Shown one piece after another: positions 53,397-62,020 of a stretch of 64,000 nt of DNA. Where the stretch lies: contig CANJPQ010000004.1 in assembly GCA_947476275.1 (NCBI GenBank), positions 1 through 64,000 on the forward strand, given 5' to 3'. The stretch is from Fidelibacterota bacterium. Lineage in GTDB: Bacteria > Pseudomonadota > Alphaproteobacteria > Rhodospirillales > Rhodospirillaceae. The position numbers and the translations under genes are program-made. Within the stretch, counting starts at the first letter, position 1. Each line of letters begins with the position of its first letter. The notes under the pieces are model-generated. The model was given only the letters and a program-made list of their open reading frames with translations, was not told where the DNA came from and did no database searches.

Positions 53397-53468
53397 ATGG
53401 TGCCCTCCCGCGCCAGCGGCCAAGCTATCATAGCTTGGCGGCTGGGGGCGAGAGATCGGACCGCGTGT

Positions 53469-53624
53469 CTACACGCGTCCGGTCAACAGCAACACGATCA
53501 GCACGATCAGCAGCACGCTGCCGAGCCCGCTGGGGTAATAACCCCACGCGCGGCTGTGCGGCCACGTCGGCAGGGCGCCGACGACGATCAGGATCAACAG
53601 GACCAGTAAAATGGTGCCCAACAT
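53469..53624 (-). CDS. Small DUF3309-type membrane protein
   Basis: 51 residues, too short to stand out in a long open frame to 53906. From the ATG at 53624 (GGAGAG upstream): MLGTILLVLLILIVVGALP, then WPHSRAWGYYPSGLGSVLLIVLIVLLL. Two hydrophobic segments joined by an aromatic loop match the DUF3309 family. Function unknown; such proteins are commonly stress-related. Confidence 0.75.
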   Translation of the reverse strand: MLGTILLVLLILIVVGALPTWPHSRAWGYYPSGLGSVLLIVLIVLLLTGRV

Positions 53625-53765
53625 GGCAACTCTCCAGATGCGAGCCTCTGGCCCGGTCTCGTGTGGAGGGGCGGCGAGGCGGACCTCACGAAAACGGAGA
53701 TAGGCCCCTAATAGTTGCGCGCAATCACGTTCGCGCGCCCCGCGATCCGTGGAGCCCGGTCCTGC

Positions 53766-53790
53766 GAACAATTTCCCGTGCGCAGCGTTA
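53766..53790 (+). promoter_or_regulatory. Candidate EcfG-type stress promoter
   Basis: CGAAC (53766-53770) and CGTT (53787-53790) are 16 bases apart, resembling the alphaproteobacterial general-stress sigma factor consensus GGAAC-N16/17-CGTT. It lies 84 bases upstream of the DUF883-like gene, a common general-stress target. The -35 lacks one G. Confidence 0.32.
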
Positions 53791-53873
53791 GGAATGTGCA
53801 ACGCTGCTAACCCCGGCGCCTCGGGCGCTGGGATTAGCCTTGCCAATTCATGCAACCCCCGGGAGGACGCGTC

Positions 53874-54203
53874 ATGACCCTTTCTTCGCTCAAAAAGGAA
53901 TTGCAAGGCCCCGTTGAGGATATCTCCGCGCTGGTCAGCGATATTCAGGAACTACGCAAGGACGTTGCAAAGGTGCTGCGCAAGGTTCGCGCCCAGTCGG
54001 AAGACCACATCGATACGGTGACCGAGCTTGCCGAATCCGTCACGGATGGGGCGGCCTCGTACTACAGGGACGCGCGCAAAAAAGGCATTAGGCAATACAA
54101 GGTCTGGAATCGTCGCTTGCACGACCAGCCGGCCACAGCCGTGCTGATTGCCTTCGGGGTCGGGCTCATTCTCAGCCGCTTCCTGAGCAGCGACCGGGAC
54201 TGA
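53874..54203 (+). CDS. DUF883/ElaB-YqjD-like membrane-anchored protein
   Basis: 109 residues from the ATG at 53874, with GGAGG upstream. An amphipathic helical N-terminal half (LKKELQGPVEDISALVSDIQEL) and a C-terminal hydrophobic anchor (PATAVLIAFGVGLILSRFL) match ElaB/YqjD and DUF883 proteins. Those bind ribosomes at the membrane in Escherichia coli stationary phase; the same role here is inferred. The upstream element resembles a general-stress promoter. Confidence 0.72.
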   Translation: MTLSSLKKELQGPVEDISALVSDIQELRKDVAKVLRKVRAQSEDHIDTVTELAESVTDGAASYYRDARKKGIRQYKVWNRRLHDQPATAVLIAFGVGLILSRFLSSDRD

Positions 54204-54260
54204 TCGTCCCCATAGCCGCCGATAGTCGCCCCCAGGTCGTGAAAATCCGCAGGTGCCAAT

Positions 54261-54288
54261 TTGCGCGTCCGCGCGCGCGTGGTATGAA
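54261..54288 (+). promoter_or_regulatory. Candidate promoter of tRNA-Gly
   Basis: TTGCGC and TATGAA with 16-base spacing, ending 12 bases before the first base of the tRNA. Weak -35. Position is the main support. Confidence 0.35.
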
Positions 54289-54299
54289 AGCCACGGCGC

Positions 54300-54373
54300 G
54301 CGGGTGTAGCTCAATGGTAGAGCAGAAGCTTCCCAAGCTTACGACGAGGGTTCGATTCCCTTCACCCGCTCCA
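54300..54373 (+). tRNA. tRNA-Gly (anticodon CCC)
   Basis: A full cloverleaf: acceptor GCGGGTG/CACCCGC, D-arm GCTC-AATGGTA-GAGC, anticodon loop TTCCCAA giving CCC, T-arm GAGGGTTCGATTCCCTT, discriminator T and encoded CCA at 54371-54373. The anticodon stem reads GAAGC/GCTTA with one end mismatch (G27-A43), as in many bacterial tRNA-Gly(CCC). No intron. Confidence 0.95.
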
Positions 54374-54505
54374 GCCTTCCTCCATAGTGCAGTGAAGGCC
54401 ATCGCTCCCGCCCGTGTGAATAGCCCTCGTGAATAGAGAGCGGCGATGTGATGTTGTCATCGCAGTGGCACAAATTTCGTGTCGATACTTCAACCCCCGG
54501 CTTTG

Positions 54506-54535
54506 TTGACAGGCCCCAAACCCCCGGCGCATAAC
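54506..54535 (+). promoter_or_regulatory. Candidate promoter of the gene at 54586
   Basis: TTGACA (perfect -35) and CATAAC (-10) with 18-base spacing. Transcription would start near 54542, about 44 bases before the ATG at 54586. This supports that ATG over the upstream GTG at 54553. Confidence 0.48.
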
Positions 54536-54585
54536 GCGAATCCCCGCGTGTCGTGGCTGCGCGGGAAGCAGGGTTGCAGGGTCTT

Positions 54586-55581
54586 ATGTCGCCGTCCGAT
54601 ACGGAGCAGCCGGCCGAAGGCTCACCGACGGTCGCGCCCTCCCGCAATACGCACTTCGTGTTCGAATCCCGGGTCTTCCAGGCCCCCGGCGCTAACTTCA
54701 GGTTGGTCGAGCAATTGGGTGGGCCGAAAGAGCCCATGTATGGCGTCGCAATGGCCGAAGGCGAGGCTATGCTCACGCTCAAACAACTGCGCGCCAACTT
54801 CAACATTCAAGCGGGCAGCCACGACGATCAGCTGATTGAACGGGCTGAGCAGGGCTTGAAGTATGTGCCCGACATCCGGCCTGGCGACGCCATCCCGAAC
54901 GAGATCCTCGACGGGTCCGCGTCCTGGACCGTGAGCCGCAAGCACAAGCGCATCGCCCGCGAGCGCATTCAGATTCAGCTCATCAACTGGATGGGCGGCA
55001 AACCCATGGAGTTCGCCGGTCCGGACGAACTCAAAGCGTTCCTGGAGGTGCCGTCGGTCAGGAAGCAGTTGCGCGAGGCGTTCCAGAAGGCGGCGGTGCA
55101 GCTCGGCTTGAAGGCGAACGATAGCGAAGCGGTGATCGAGCGCATCGAATCCCTGGCGCGCGAGCTGTGCTACATCGAGGCCCTGCGCGAGCGCTGCGAT
55201 CAGGTGAAGCGCATCCGTGAGATGCTCGAGGTCTTCACCAAGCAATACTACAACGATCCGCGCGCGGTCGATGAGATCGGCCGCTGCAAGAAGCTCATTA
55301 TCGAGGGCGTGCGCGAGCTGTTCACGCCGCTCGCGCTGCTCGATGTGAAGATCGCCGACGTCATGAATGCGCTTCAGACCGTCGATGAGCTGATCGGCAC
55401 CGTGCGTGAGACCCGCGACACGGTTCACTTCATCCTGATGCAGTGGGATCCGGTGATTGCCCAGTGGCAGCCGCTGGAAGCGGTGCGCAGCAAGGCGGCG
55501 GACAAGGCAATCAACGTGCTCTACAAGCTCCTCGCCAGTCGGTTCCGCACCGGCAAGAGCCTCATGAACAAGAGGAAGTAG
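54586..55581 (+). CDS. Conserved-looking helical protein, function unknown
   Basis: 331 residues from the ATG at 54586. After a variable start, a FVFESRVFQAPGANFRLVEQL-like segment is followed by about 230 residues of mostly alpha-helix with possible coiled coils (REAFQKAAVQLGL, REMLEVFTKQYYNDPR, IADVMNALQTVDELIGTVRET). No signal peptide, membrane helix or catalytic motif is evident. Codon use is like its neighbours. I do not recognise a family. Confidence 0.6.
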   Translation: MSPSDTEQPAEGSPTVAPSRNTHFVFESRVFQAPGANFRLVEQLGGPKEPMYGVAMAEGEAMLTLKQLRANFNIQAGSHDDQLIERAEQGLKYVPDIRPGDAIPNEILDGSASWTVSRKHKRIARERIQIQLINWMGGKPMEFAGPDELKAFLEVPSVRKQLREAFQKAAVQLGLKANDSEAVIERIESLARELCYIEALRERCDQVKRIREMLEVFTKQYYNDPRAVDEIGRCKKLIIEGVRELFTPLALLDVKIADVMNALQTVDELIGTVRETRDTVHFILMQWDPVIAQWQPLEAVRSKAADKAINVLYKLLASRFRTGKSLMNKRK

Positions 55582-55584
55582 CCG

Positions 55585-56775
55585 CTAGCGGCTCGAATAG
55601 ACGATCAGGTCGCGGATGAACTTCGCGCCCAATGCCAGTTGTTCCACCGCGATGAACTCGTTGGGCTGATGGGCTTGCGCGATGGAGCCTGGCCCGCACA
55701 CGCAGGTCGACAGTCCTGCCCCCTGATACTGGCCGCCTTCCGCCGCGAAACTCACCGCACGGGTCTGATTGTCGCCGGTGAGGCGGCGGCAAATTTCTTC
55801 CGCGGCGGACGTCGGCTCCGCGCGCAAGGCCGGCGTGCCGGCGCGTGGCACGGTCTCGATGTCGCAAGTTGGCGCGATCGCACGCAGGCGCGGCAGCACG
55901 TCGTCGCGGCAGTGGGCCATGAAGCGCGCGATGTATGCATCCGGATCATCCTCCGGCAGCGCTCGCACATCCCAATTGAACGTGCAGTGCCCGGCCAGGA
56001 TGTTCACCGCCGTCCCACCTTCGATCTTGTTCACGGTGATGGTGGTGTGCGGGGGATCGAACAGGGTGTTACGGACGCCGTCGGTGGCGGCTTCCTTGGC
56101 GAGGGTCTGCAGGAAGCCGATCAGTTCCGCCGCCACCATCACCGCGCTCACGCCGCGGTGCGGCTGGGAGGAATGCGCCTCGTGCCCGGTCACTGTCGTG
56201 CGTACGGCGGTGATGCCTTTGTGGGCGCTCACCACCTTCATTTCGGTCGGCTCACCGACGATCACGGCGGCGGGCGCCGGCAGTTCGGCGCTCAGCAGAC
56301 GGATGAGGGACGGCGCCCCCAGGCAACCGACTTCTTCGTCATAAGAGAACGCGAGATGCAGCGGTACCTTGAGATCGGCCTTGGTCATCTCCGGCAGGGC
56401 GGCCAGGATGACCGCCAGAAATCCCTTCATGTCGCAGGTGCCGCGGCCATGAAGCTTGCCGTCGCGCTCGGTCACTTTCCACGGGTCCGTGCGCCAATCC
56501 TGATCGTCGATCGGCACCACATCGGTATGCCCCGACAGCACCACGCCGCCCGGCACCATGGGGCCGATGGTCGCCAGCAGATTGGCTTTGGTGCCTTCGT
56601 CGTTGTGTACCAGCCGGCTGGTGATGCCGAAACCCGCCAGCAGCGCGCGGACATCGGCGATGAAGGCGAGATTCGAATTGCGCGACGTCGTGTCGAAACT
56701 GACCAGGCGGGCCAGCATGTCCTTGGCGCGGGCGAGTTCGATGTCGGGCGTTGGAGGAGGAGCGCTGGCGATCAT
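55585..56775 (-). CDS. argE: Acetylornithine deacetylase
   Basis: 396 residues, M20 family zinc peptidase: metal ligands in LSGHTDVVP (with DDQDW after), GRGTCDMKGF, YDEEVGCLG and GEPTEMK, and the dimerisation domain (about 180-290) with TGHEAHSSQP. ArgE removes acetate from N2-acetylornithine in arginine synthesis. Length fits the family. It is encoded directly after cysS in the same direction (four-base gap). Confidence 0.88.
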   Translation of the reverse strand: MIASAPPPTPDIELARAKDMLARLVSFDTTSRNSNLAFIADVRALLAGFGITSRLVHNDEGTKANLLATIGPMVPGGVVLSGHTDVVPIDDQDWRTDPWKVTERDGKLHGRGTCDMKGFLAVILAALPEMTKADLKVPLHLAFSYDEEVGCLGAPSLIRLLSAELPAPAAVIVGEPTEMKVVSAHKGITAVRTTVTGHEAHSSQPHRGVSAVMVAAELIGFLQTLAKEAATDGVRNTLFDPPHTTITVNKIEGGTAVNILAGHCTFNWDVRALPEDDPDAYIARFMAHCRDDVLPRLRAIAPTCDIETVPRAGTPALRAEPTSAAEEICRRLTGDNQTRAVSFAAEGGQYQGAGLSTCVCGPGSIAQAHQPNEFIAVEQLALGAKFIRDLIVYSSR

Positions 56776-56779
56776 GTGC

Positions 56780-58168
56780 CTACTTTACTCGCCAAGTCGG
56801 GCCGTTGGGACCATCTTCGACGATCACGCCAAACTTATCCAACTCTTGGCGAATTTTGTCTGCCTGGGCAAAGTCACGATTCTTTCGAGCTACTGTGCGG
56901 TCGGCGACCAGTTTGTCCACCAACGCCTTGTTTACGGCCACAGCCAAAGTTCCTGCAAACCAAGCGTCGGGCGACATTTGCAATACGCCGAGGAGTTCGC
57001 CGGAAGCCTTTAAGGCTCCACCCAAGGAAGCGAGTTCGGTGTGATCCGCTTCCGCTGTTTGATAAATCGCGTTTGCGATTGCGCTGAGTTCAGCCATTGC
57101 GATCGGCGTATTGATGTCGTCGTCAAGTGCTGCCAAGAATTTTTCCGATGGCTGAGTGGCCTCTGGAGCCTTGCCGATCTGCTCCTTAACCAACTCCAGC
57201 GCGCGATAGAGGCGATCCAACGTGCGCTTGGACTGACCGACAAGATCGTCCGACCAATCGAGCGGTTGGCGATAGTGCGCGGACAACAGCGCCCACCGTA
57301 GCGCTTCGCCCGGTGTGTCCTTCAGCAGGTCGTGGATCAGCGCGATATTGCCGAGGGACTTGGACATCTTCTCCTTGTCCATCGTCAGGAAGCCGTTGTG
57401 CATCCACACGCGCGCATAGGTCGCGCCATCGTGGGCGCACATGCCCTGCGCCATCTCGTTCTCATGGTGCGGGAAGATCAAGTCATGCCCGCCGCCATGA
57501 ATATCGATGGTCTTGCCCAAGTGCGTCTCGATCATGCTCGAGCATTCGATATGCCAGCCCGGACGCCCACGGCCCCACGGGCTGTCCCACCCCGGCAGAT
57601 CCGGCGTCGATGGCTTCCACAGCACAAAGTCCGCGGGGTCTTTCTTGTACGGGGCGACTTCCACCCGCGCGCCCGCGATCATGTCGTCCATATTGCGGCC
57701 CGATAGTTGGCCGTAGCCCGCGAAGGACGGCACGCTGAACAGCACATGACCTTCCGCCGCGTAGGCGTGGCCCTTCTTGATCAGCCGCGCGATCATATCG
57801 ATGATCTGCGCCACGTGGGCCGTCGCATGGGGCTCCAGCGTCGGCGTCAGCACGCCAAGGGCTGACATATCCGCGCGATAGATCGCGGCAAACTTGTCCG
57901 TGACGGTCGCGATCGGCACGCCGTCTTTCTCGGCGGCGGCGTTGATCTTGTCGTCGATGTCCGTGATGTTGCGGGCATACACCACGCCCGCGAAGCGCAT
58001 CTTCAGCATGCGGAACAGCACGTCGAACACCACCGCCGGCCGCGCATTGCCGATATGGGCGTAGCTGTAGACCGTGGGCCCGCACACGTACATCGTTACC
58101 CGGGCCGGATCGGCAGGCGTGAAGGCCTCCTTGCGGCGGGTTAAAGTATTGTACAATATCAACGACAT
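56780..58168 (-). CDS. cysS: Cysteinyl-tRNA synthetase
   Basis: 462 residues from the ATG at 58168; the longer frame to 58324 covers the intergenic region. Class I synthetase: zinc ligand and start of the Rossmann fold in [19 protein letters not shown], the NITDIDDKI motif, [16 protein letters not shown] (zinc His) and KMSKS in [10 protein letters not shown]. Charges tRNA-Cys. The divergent hisI gene follows a region with an unusual long inverted repeat. Confidence 0.94.
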   Translation of the reverse strand: MSLILYNTLTRRKEAFTPADPARVTMYVCGPTVYSYAHIGNARPAVVFDVLFRMLKMRFAGVVYARNITDIDDKINAAAEKDGVPIATVTDKFAAIYRADMSALGVLTPTLEPHATAHVAQIIDMIARLIKKGHAYAAEGHVLFSVPSFAGYGQLSGRNMDDMIAGARVEVAPYKKDPADFVLWKPSTPDLPGWDSPWGRGRPGWHIECSSMIETHLGKTIDIHGGGHDLIFPHHENEMAQGMCAHDGATYARVWMHNGFLTMDKEKMSKSLGNIALIHDLLKDTPGEALRWALLSAHYRQPLDWSDDLVGQSKRTLDRLYRALELVKEQIGKAPEATQPSEKFLAALDDDINTPIAMAELSAIANAIYQTAEADHTELASLGGALKASGELLGVLQMSPDAWFAGTLAVAVNKALVDKLVADRTVARKNRDFAQADKIRQELDKFGVIVEDGPNGPTWRVK

Positions 58169-58187
58169 AGGGCCGTCCTGGAACCAG

Positions 58188-58275
58188 GGGCGGGCAGCAA
58201 TTGTGCGGGCCGCCCTGATACCCCATCGGCGGCGGGATTGCAAAACGGGCCAAAAACGGGCAATTGCTCCCGCCC
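58188..58275. repeat. Long inverted repeat between cysS and hisI
   Basis: GGGCGGGCAGCAATTG (58188-58203) matches the reverse complement of CAATTGCTCCCGCCC (58261-58275) with one extra base; the arms are about 57 bases apart. It could be a paired binding site for a regulator of both divergent genes or a large hairpin. No regulator is evident in the window. Confidence 0.6.
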
Positions 58276-58335
58276 GATCTTGCGAGCCCCCTTCACCGGG
58301 GCCACATGCACCGGATCGCGACAAGGAACACGGTT

Positions 58336-58827
58336 ATGAGCGCTTCGCCTGCTACCGGCTTCGGCCCCCGCATCTCGATCGAACAGGTTGAGGAGGGGCA
58401 TACCCTTGCGCCCAAGTTCGATGAGCGCGGCCTGATCCCGGTCGTCACCACGGAAGCCGAGTCCGGCGAACTGCTCATGCACGGCTTCATGAACGCCGAA
58501 GCCCTGTCGAAGACGATCCAGACCAAAGAGGCGCACTACTTCAGCCGCAGCCGCCAGGCCGTGTGGCACAAGGGCGCCACCAGCGGTTTGACGCAAGCTG
58601 TGGTCGAGATGCGCATCGACGACGATCAGGACTCCGTGTGGCTGCGCGTGAAGGTCGCCGGCTCCGGCGCCAGCTGCCACGTTGGCTATCGTTCGTGCTT
58701 CTACCGCGCCGTCCCGCTCGGCGGGACTGTGGCCGACGCGGTCGACAAGCTGACCTTCACCGAAGACCACAAGGTCTTCGACCCGAAGGACGTCTACGGT
58801 GACGCGCCGAACCCGACGAAGCTCTAG
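58336..58827 (+). CDS. hisI: Phosphoribosyl-AMP cyclohydrolase
   Basis: 163 residues from the ATG at 58336, with AAGGAA upstream; the frame is open to 58264. Family blocks: [52 protein letters not shown] and [13 protein letters not shown], with cysteines and aspartates that bind zinc and magnesium. It opens the purine ring in histidine synthesis. No HisE domain is fused, the normal alphaproteobacterial arrangement; 163 residues is longer than the usual 130 because of C- and N-terminal extensions. Confidence 0.9.
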   Translation: MSASPATGFGPRISIEQVEEGHTLAPKFDERGLIPVVTTEAESGELLMHGFMNAEALSKTIQTKEAHYFSRSRQAVWHKGATSGLTQAVVEMRIDDDQDSVWLRVKVAGSGASCHVGYRSCFYRAVPLGGTVADAVDKLTFTEDHKVFDPKDVYGDAPNPTKL

Positions 58828-58830
58828 CTT

Positions 58831-59721
58831 CTACCAGCCCATTTCGAAGTAGTGATACATGCGCTCGGCCGCGCGGCCGATCTGCGCGTCGTAACCGCGT
58901 ATCGATTTGAATTCCGGCAGGTCGGTGGTCTTGATGATCTCATCGAGCGGCTTGCCCGCATCGAAGTCCTTCTTCACGGACGCCATCACCGCTTCGAGAA
59001 ATCGCCGCCGCTCCGTCATGGCCGCGCGCGGTGCCCCCGGGATGCCGTGGCCGCCGACCAGGCGTGACCAGTCGTTCCGCGCCTCCATGCGCTTCAGGCT
59101 GTCGATCCATCCCGCCGGGTCGTAGTCCGGCATGAAGCCGAGCCCGATGCTGAACGGCGTCACCAGGTCGTTCACGTACAGCATGTCGCTTCCATCCGCC
59201 TGCATCACCAGCATGCAGTCGCCGTGATTGACGCCGTAATAGAACAGCCGCAGCTGCCGCTTGCCCAGTTGCACGGCGTCGTCGCCGTTCACCGTCTTGT
59301 CGGGCCGGACGACGGCGGGATTGGGGTGGGCGTCGAAATGCGCCAGGCATTTCTCGTGGGAGATGAACGTCGCGCCTTCCTGCTTGAAGACCGCGCCGCC
59401 GCTGGCGTGGTCCCAATGCTGATGGCTGTAGACGACATACTTCACCGGCAGCGGCGTCACCGCCGCAATGGCCTTGCGGTAAGCGGCGGCGAATCCGGTG
59501 CTCACCGGGTCGGTCGCGATCACACCCGCATCCGTCACCAGGAACACGCTCCGGCGCGAGAAATTGCCGAAGGTGTAAACGCCGTTGCCCAAGTCCGTCG
59601 TTACCATGTCCCGGAATTCCTCCGGGATCGCCATGGCCTGCCCCCAGGCCTGTGTCGCAAACAACGCAAGCGCGGCGACAACCGCCCAGACGGATTTTAC
59701 GCGCGGCACTGGCGCTACCAC
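58831..59721 (-). CDS. Secreted metallo-beta-lactamase-fold hydrolase, copy 1
   Basis: 296 residues with a signal peptide (VWAVVAALALFATQAWG, cleavage near 27). The MBL zinc motif is SHQHWDHASGG (HxHxDH), with further His in NHGDCM and GHGIPG. It differs from the second copy in the following gene by roughly half its residues but shares the whole frame. Substrate unknown; the subgroup contains SoxH-like and quinoprotein-associated hydrolases. The start overlaps the stop of copy 2 by seven bases. Confidence 0.82.
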   Translation of the reverse strand: MVAPVPRVKSVWAVVAALALFATQAWGQAMAIPEEFRDMVTTDLGNGVYTFGNFSRRSVFLVTDAGVIATDPVSTGFAAAYRKAIAAVTPLPVKYVVYSHQHWDHASGGAVFKQEGATFISHEKCLAHFDAHPNPAVVRPDKTVNGDDAVQLGKRQLRLFYYGVNHGDCMLVMQADGSDMLYVNDLVTPFSIGLGFMPDYDPAGWIDSLKRMEARNDWSRLVGGHGIPGAPRAAMTERRRFLEAVMASVKKDFDAGKPLDEIIKTTDLPEFKSIRGYDAQIGRAAERMYHYFEMGW

Positions 59722-60644
59722 CCGATCCCGTAGAACGCCGTGATTCGGCGCGCGTTGTCGCGCAGGTTCTGCTCGGTGTTGCCGCGCAGGTAGGCGAACT
59801 TCGGCAGCTTGACCCGCTCGGGGATTTGCGACCGAGGAATGCCGGCGTCGATATCCGCTTTCACCGCCGCGATCAGAGCTTCAAGGTATTCGCGCCGCTC
59901 CGTCACCGCCGACTTGCTCGCCAGCGGCACGCCGTGCCCCGGCAGCACGACCGTGAAGTCCATCGCCTCGATTTGCTTCAGGCTCTTGATCCACTGCACC
60001 GGAAAATAGTCGGGCATGAAGTCCATCGGCGCGCCGCCGGGCGTCAGCAGGTCGACGATGAACAGATACTTTCCGTTCTCGATGTCGGGCCGCATCACCA
60101 CCATGCAGTCGCCGTGATTGCGCCCGAGATAGATCAGCTCGAGTTTGTGTTGGCCGAGCTTCACCGTGTAGTTGCCCTTGAACGTGATGTCCGGCATCAC
60201 CACGTCGGGATCGGGAATTTCCTTGAAGTGCGTCACGCAATTCGCGTGGCTGATGAACTTCGCACCCTCGTCCTTGAACACCTGCCCGCCGCGCACGTGA
60301 TCCCAGTGCTCGTGGCTGTACACCACATACTTCACCGGCTTCGGCGTTACCTTGCGGATCGCCTCGCGATAGGCTTTCGCCATTTGCGGGTCGCCCGGGT
60401 CCGTGGCGATTACGCCGTCCTTGGTGACGATGAAGATGCTGCGGGTTCCACCGCCGCGAAAGCTGTAAAGGTCCGGCGCGATCTCCATGGTGTCGTTGCC
60501 CGCGACCGCGAACTTGTCCCACGCCGGGTTGGGATACGGTTTCATCAGATCGTCACGGCTGGGCGCGTCCGCCGCCAGGGCGCTTGCCCCCCAAATCAGG
60601 CCCGCCCAAATCAGGTTCGCAACAACGCTCGCTGCACGGTTCAT
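59715..60644 (-). CDS. Secreted metallo-beta-lactamase-fold hydrolase, copy 2
   Basis: 309 residues from the ATG at 60644, with GAGGGGG upstream; the frame is open to 60944 across the divergent VOC gene. Signal peptide NLIWAGLIWGASALAADA. Zinc motif SHEHWDHVRGG; also NHGDCMVVM and GHGVPL. Tandem paralogue of copy 1 and co-transcribed with it. Both end in Phe/Tyr-x-Gly-Trp. Physiological substrate unknown. Confidence 0.82.
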   Translation of the reverse strand: MNRAASVVANLIWAGLIWGASALAADAPSRDDLMKPYPNPAWDKFAVAGNDTMEIAPDLYSFRGGGTRSIFIVTKDGVIATDPGDPQMAKAYREAIRKVTPKPVKYVVYSHEHWDHVRGGQVFKDEGAKFISHANCVTHFKEIPDPDVVMPDITFKGNYTVKLGQHKLELIYLGRNHGDCMVVMRPDIENGKYLFIVDLLTPGGAPMDFMPDYFPVQWIKSLKQIEAMDFTVVLPGHGVPLASKSAVTERREYLEALIAAVKADIDAGIPRSQIPERVKLPKFAYLRGNTEQNLRDNARRITAFYGIGW

Positions 60645-60722
60645 GGGTAACCCCCTCACTTGGGCGAGAAATTCTCCCGGCCGCCAGCCCTCTGGCGCTG
60701 GCCTCTCGCCCGAACGACCGCC

Positions 60723-60750
60723 ATAATAGCTTGAATCTTCAGGCTGACGA
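60723..60750 (-). promoter_or_regulatory. Candidate promoter of the MBL pair
   Basis: Minus-strand TCGTCA and TATTAT with 16-base spacing (four and five of six consensus positions), 79 bases upstream of the ATG at 60644. GCTATTATG is also found upstream of the HicB-like/gspE genes (35121-35129). Confidence 0.4.
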
Positions 60751-60765
60751 GCGAAGGGGTCTCCA

Positions 60766-61920
60766 ATGGTCGGCGCCATGCGATTGGCCACGGTCGGCGT
60801 CACCGACATGCAGCAGGCCTTGGGACTGTTCCGCGACATCATGCGCCTGAAGGTCGAGCGGCGCGGCCCGGTCCCGCGGGCGCTCCTGAAGGCCTGGCGG
60901 GTGCCCGGCACCGTGAACGCCCACATGGCCGAACTGTCCTGCAAGGGCTACCCCATGGGGCGCCTGCGCCTGGTGGAGTTCGATCCCACGCCCACCCATA
61001 AGGTCCGGCTGGATCACGGCTCCGCCAATCCGGATTCGGGCACCGACGTCGGCATCAAGGCACTCGATTTCTACGTCGCAGATCCGATCCTGCCGTCCGT
61101 GCGCAAGATCGAAGCGGCGGGGTACAGGTTCCGGTCGCGGCCGGTGAAGCACCAGATTGGCGAGAACATCAGCGAAGAGTGTCTGTTCTCCGGGCCCGAC
61201 GGCGTGCCGATCCTGATCATGGTCGGCCACAAACATGCGGCCTCGTCGCTGCGGCCCGGCTCGCCGGACGGTCCGTTCAGCGAAATCCCCACCATCTCGG
61301 TCGTCGCCGGCGATCTCGCCAAGACGCGCGCGTTCTACGAGGGCGTGCTCGGCCTCACCGCGACCACCGATGCGGAAACCGGCGATGCCTATCGCGATCT
61401 GGTCGACGATCTCACCGGTGTGCCGCACGGCACCCGCATCCATTTCCTGATGTACACGCAGAAGGGCGAGGCCAGCGGCAAGATCCTGCTGGTGCACTTC
61501 TTCGACCGCACCGGCAAGCGGCTCACGGGCCGCATGAAGCCGGGCAATCTCGGCTTCTCGCTGCTGACCCACGATACGGATGACGTCAACGCGCTCTACA
61601 CGCGCCTGCGCGCCGTCGGCGCGGACGTGGTGACACCGCCGACGCTGATCGAAGGCGATGGCGCGCCCTACCGCGTGATGCTGGCGAAAGGCCCGAACGA
61701 GGAAATGTTCGAATTCGTCCAGGCCGGCGACGGGGCCGTCGCGAAGGTGCGAAAGAAGTCCAAGGCGGCGTCCAAATCAAAGCCCAAAGCCAAAGCCAAA
61801 GCCAAAGCCAAAGCCAAAGCCAAAGCCAAAGCGCGGCCCAAGAAGGCGAAGAGCAAGTCCAAGGCTAAGCCAAAAGCAAAGGCCAAGAAGAAGACAAAGG
61901 CGAAGAGGAAGCGCCGCTAG
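60766..61920 (+). CDS. Double VOC-domain protein with histone-H1-like Lys/Ala tail
   Basis: 384 residues. Two vicinal-oxygen-chelate (glyoxalase/dioxygenase) domains cover about 5-150 and 165-320, e.g. ISVVAGDLAKTRAFYEGVLGL in the second. The last 60 residues are almost only Lys, Ala, Ser and Pro (KAKAKAKAKAKAKA then KKKTKAKRKRR), a highly basic tail like those of bacterial histone-H1-like proteins. The tail is encoded partly by a hexanucleotide repeat and may vary in length. Enzymatic substrate unknown; the tail could bind nucleic acid or another polyanion. Confidence 0.75.
   Translation: MVGAMRLATVGVTDMQQALGLFRDIMRLKVERRGPVPRALLKAWRVPGTVNAHMAELSCKGYPMGRLRLVEFDPTPTHKVRLDHGSANPDSGTDVGIKALDFYVADPILPSVRKIEAAGYRFRSRPVKHQIGENISEECLFSGPDGVPILIMVGHKHAASSLRPGSPDGPFSEIPTISVVAGDLAKTRAFYEGVLGLTATTDAETGDAYRDLVDDLTGVPHGTRIHFLMYTQKGEASGKILLVHFFDRTGKRLTGRMKPGNLGFSLLTHDTDDVNALYTRLRAVGADVVTPPTLIEGDGAPYRVMLAKGPNEEMFEFVQAGDGAVAKVRKKSKAASKSKPKAKAKAKAKAKAKAKARPKKAKSKSKAKPKAKAKKKTKAKRKRR
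61786..61833 (+). repeat. (AAAGCC)n hexanucleotide microsatellite in the VOC gene
   Basis: Seven perfect AAAGCC units run from 61786 to 61827, with an eighth (AAAGCG) to 61833, flanked by imperfect copies. Each unit encodes Lys-Ala, so copy changes by slippage keep the frame and only alter the tail length. Confidence 0.9.
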
Positions 61921-61939
61921 CGCCCACGCACATTTGTCA

Positions 61940-61973
61940 CCCCGGACAAGGCGCGGAGCGCCGCGATCCGGGG
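61940..61973. repeat. Palindromic intergenic repeat
   Basis: CCCCGGA (61940-61946) and TCCGGGG (61967-61973) flank GCGC-rich inner arms (GCGGAGCGC). CCCGGA...GCGCGGAGCGC...TCCGGG is a widespread alphaproteobacterial intergenic palindrome. It lies between two convergent genes and may terminate transcription; there is no T-run. Confidence 0.8.
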
Positions 61974-62020
61974 TCCAGGGTTGTGAGCACGGCGCGCGCT
62001 TCGCTTGGCCGGGTTGACGA

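Noticed and set aside
54300-54585. Genomic island attachment site at the tRNA-Gly
   Set aside because: No integrase gene or repeat of the tRNA 3' end occurs in the following sequence.
58169-58335. T-box or other amino-acid riboswitch ahead of cysS
   Set aside because: No T-box sequence or specifier stem is seen; T-boxes are also rare in this group. Only the inverted repeat is supported.
61786-61833. AAAGCC repeats as a CRISPR or minisatellite origin
   Set aside because: Units are six bases, contiguous, and in frame within a coding sequence; this is a microsatellite.
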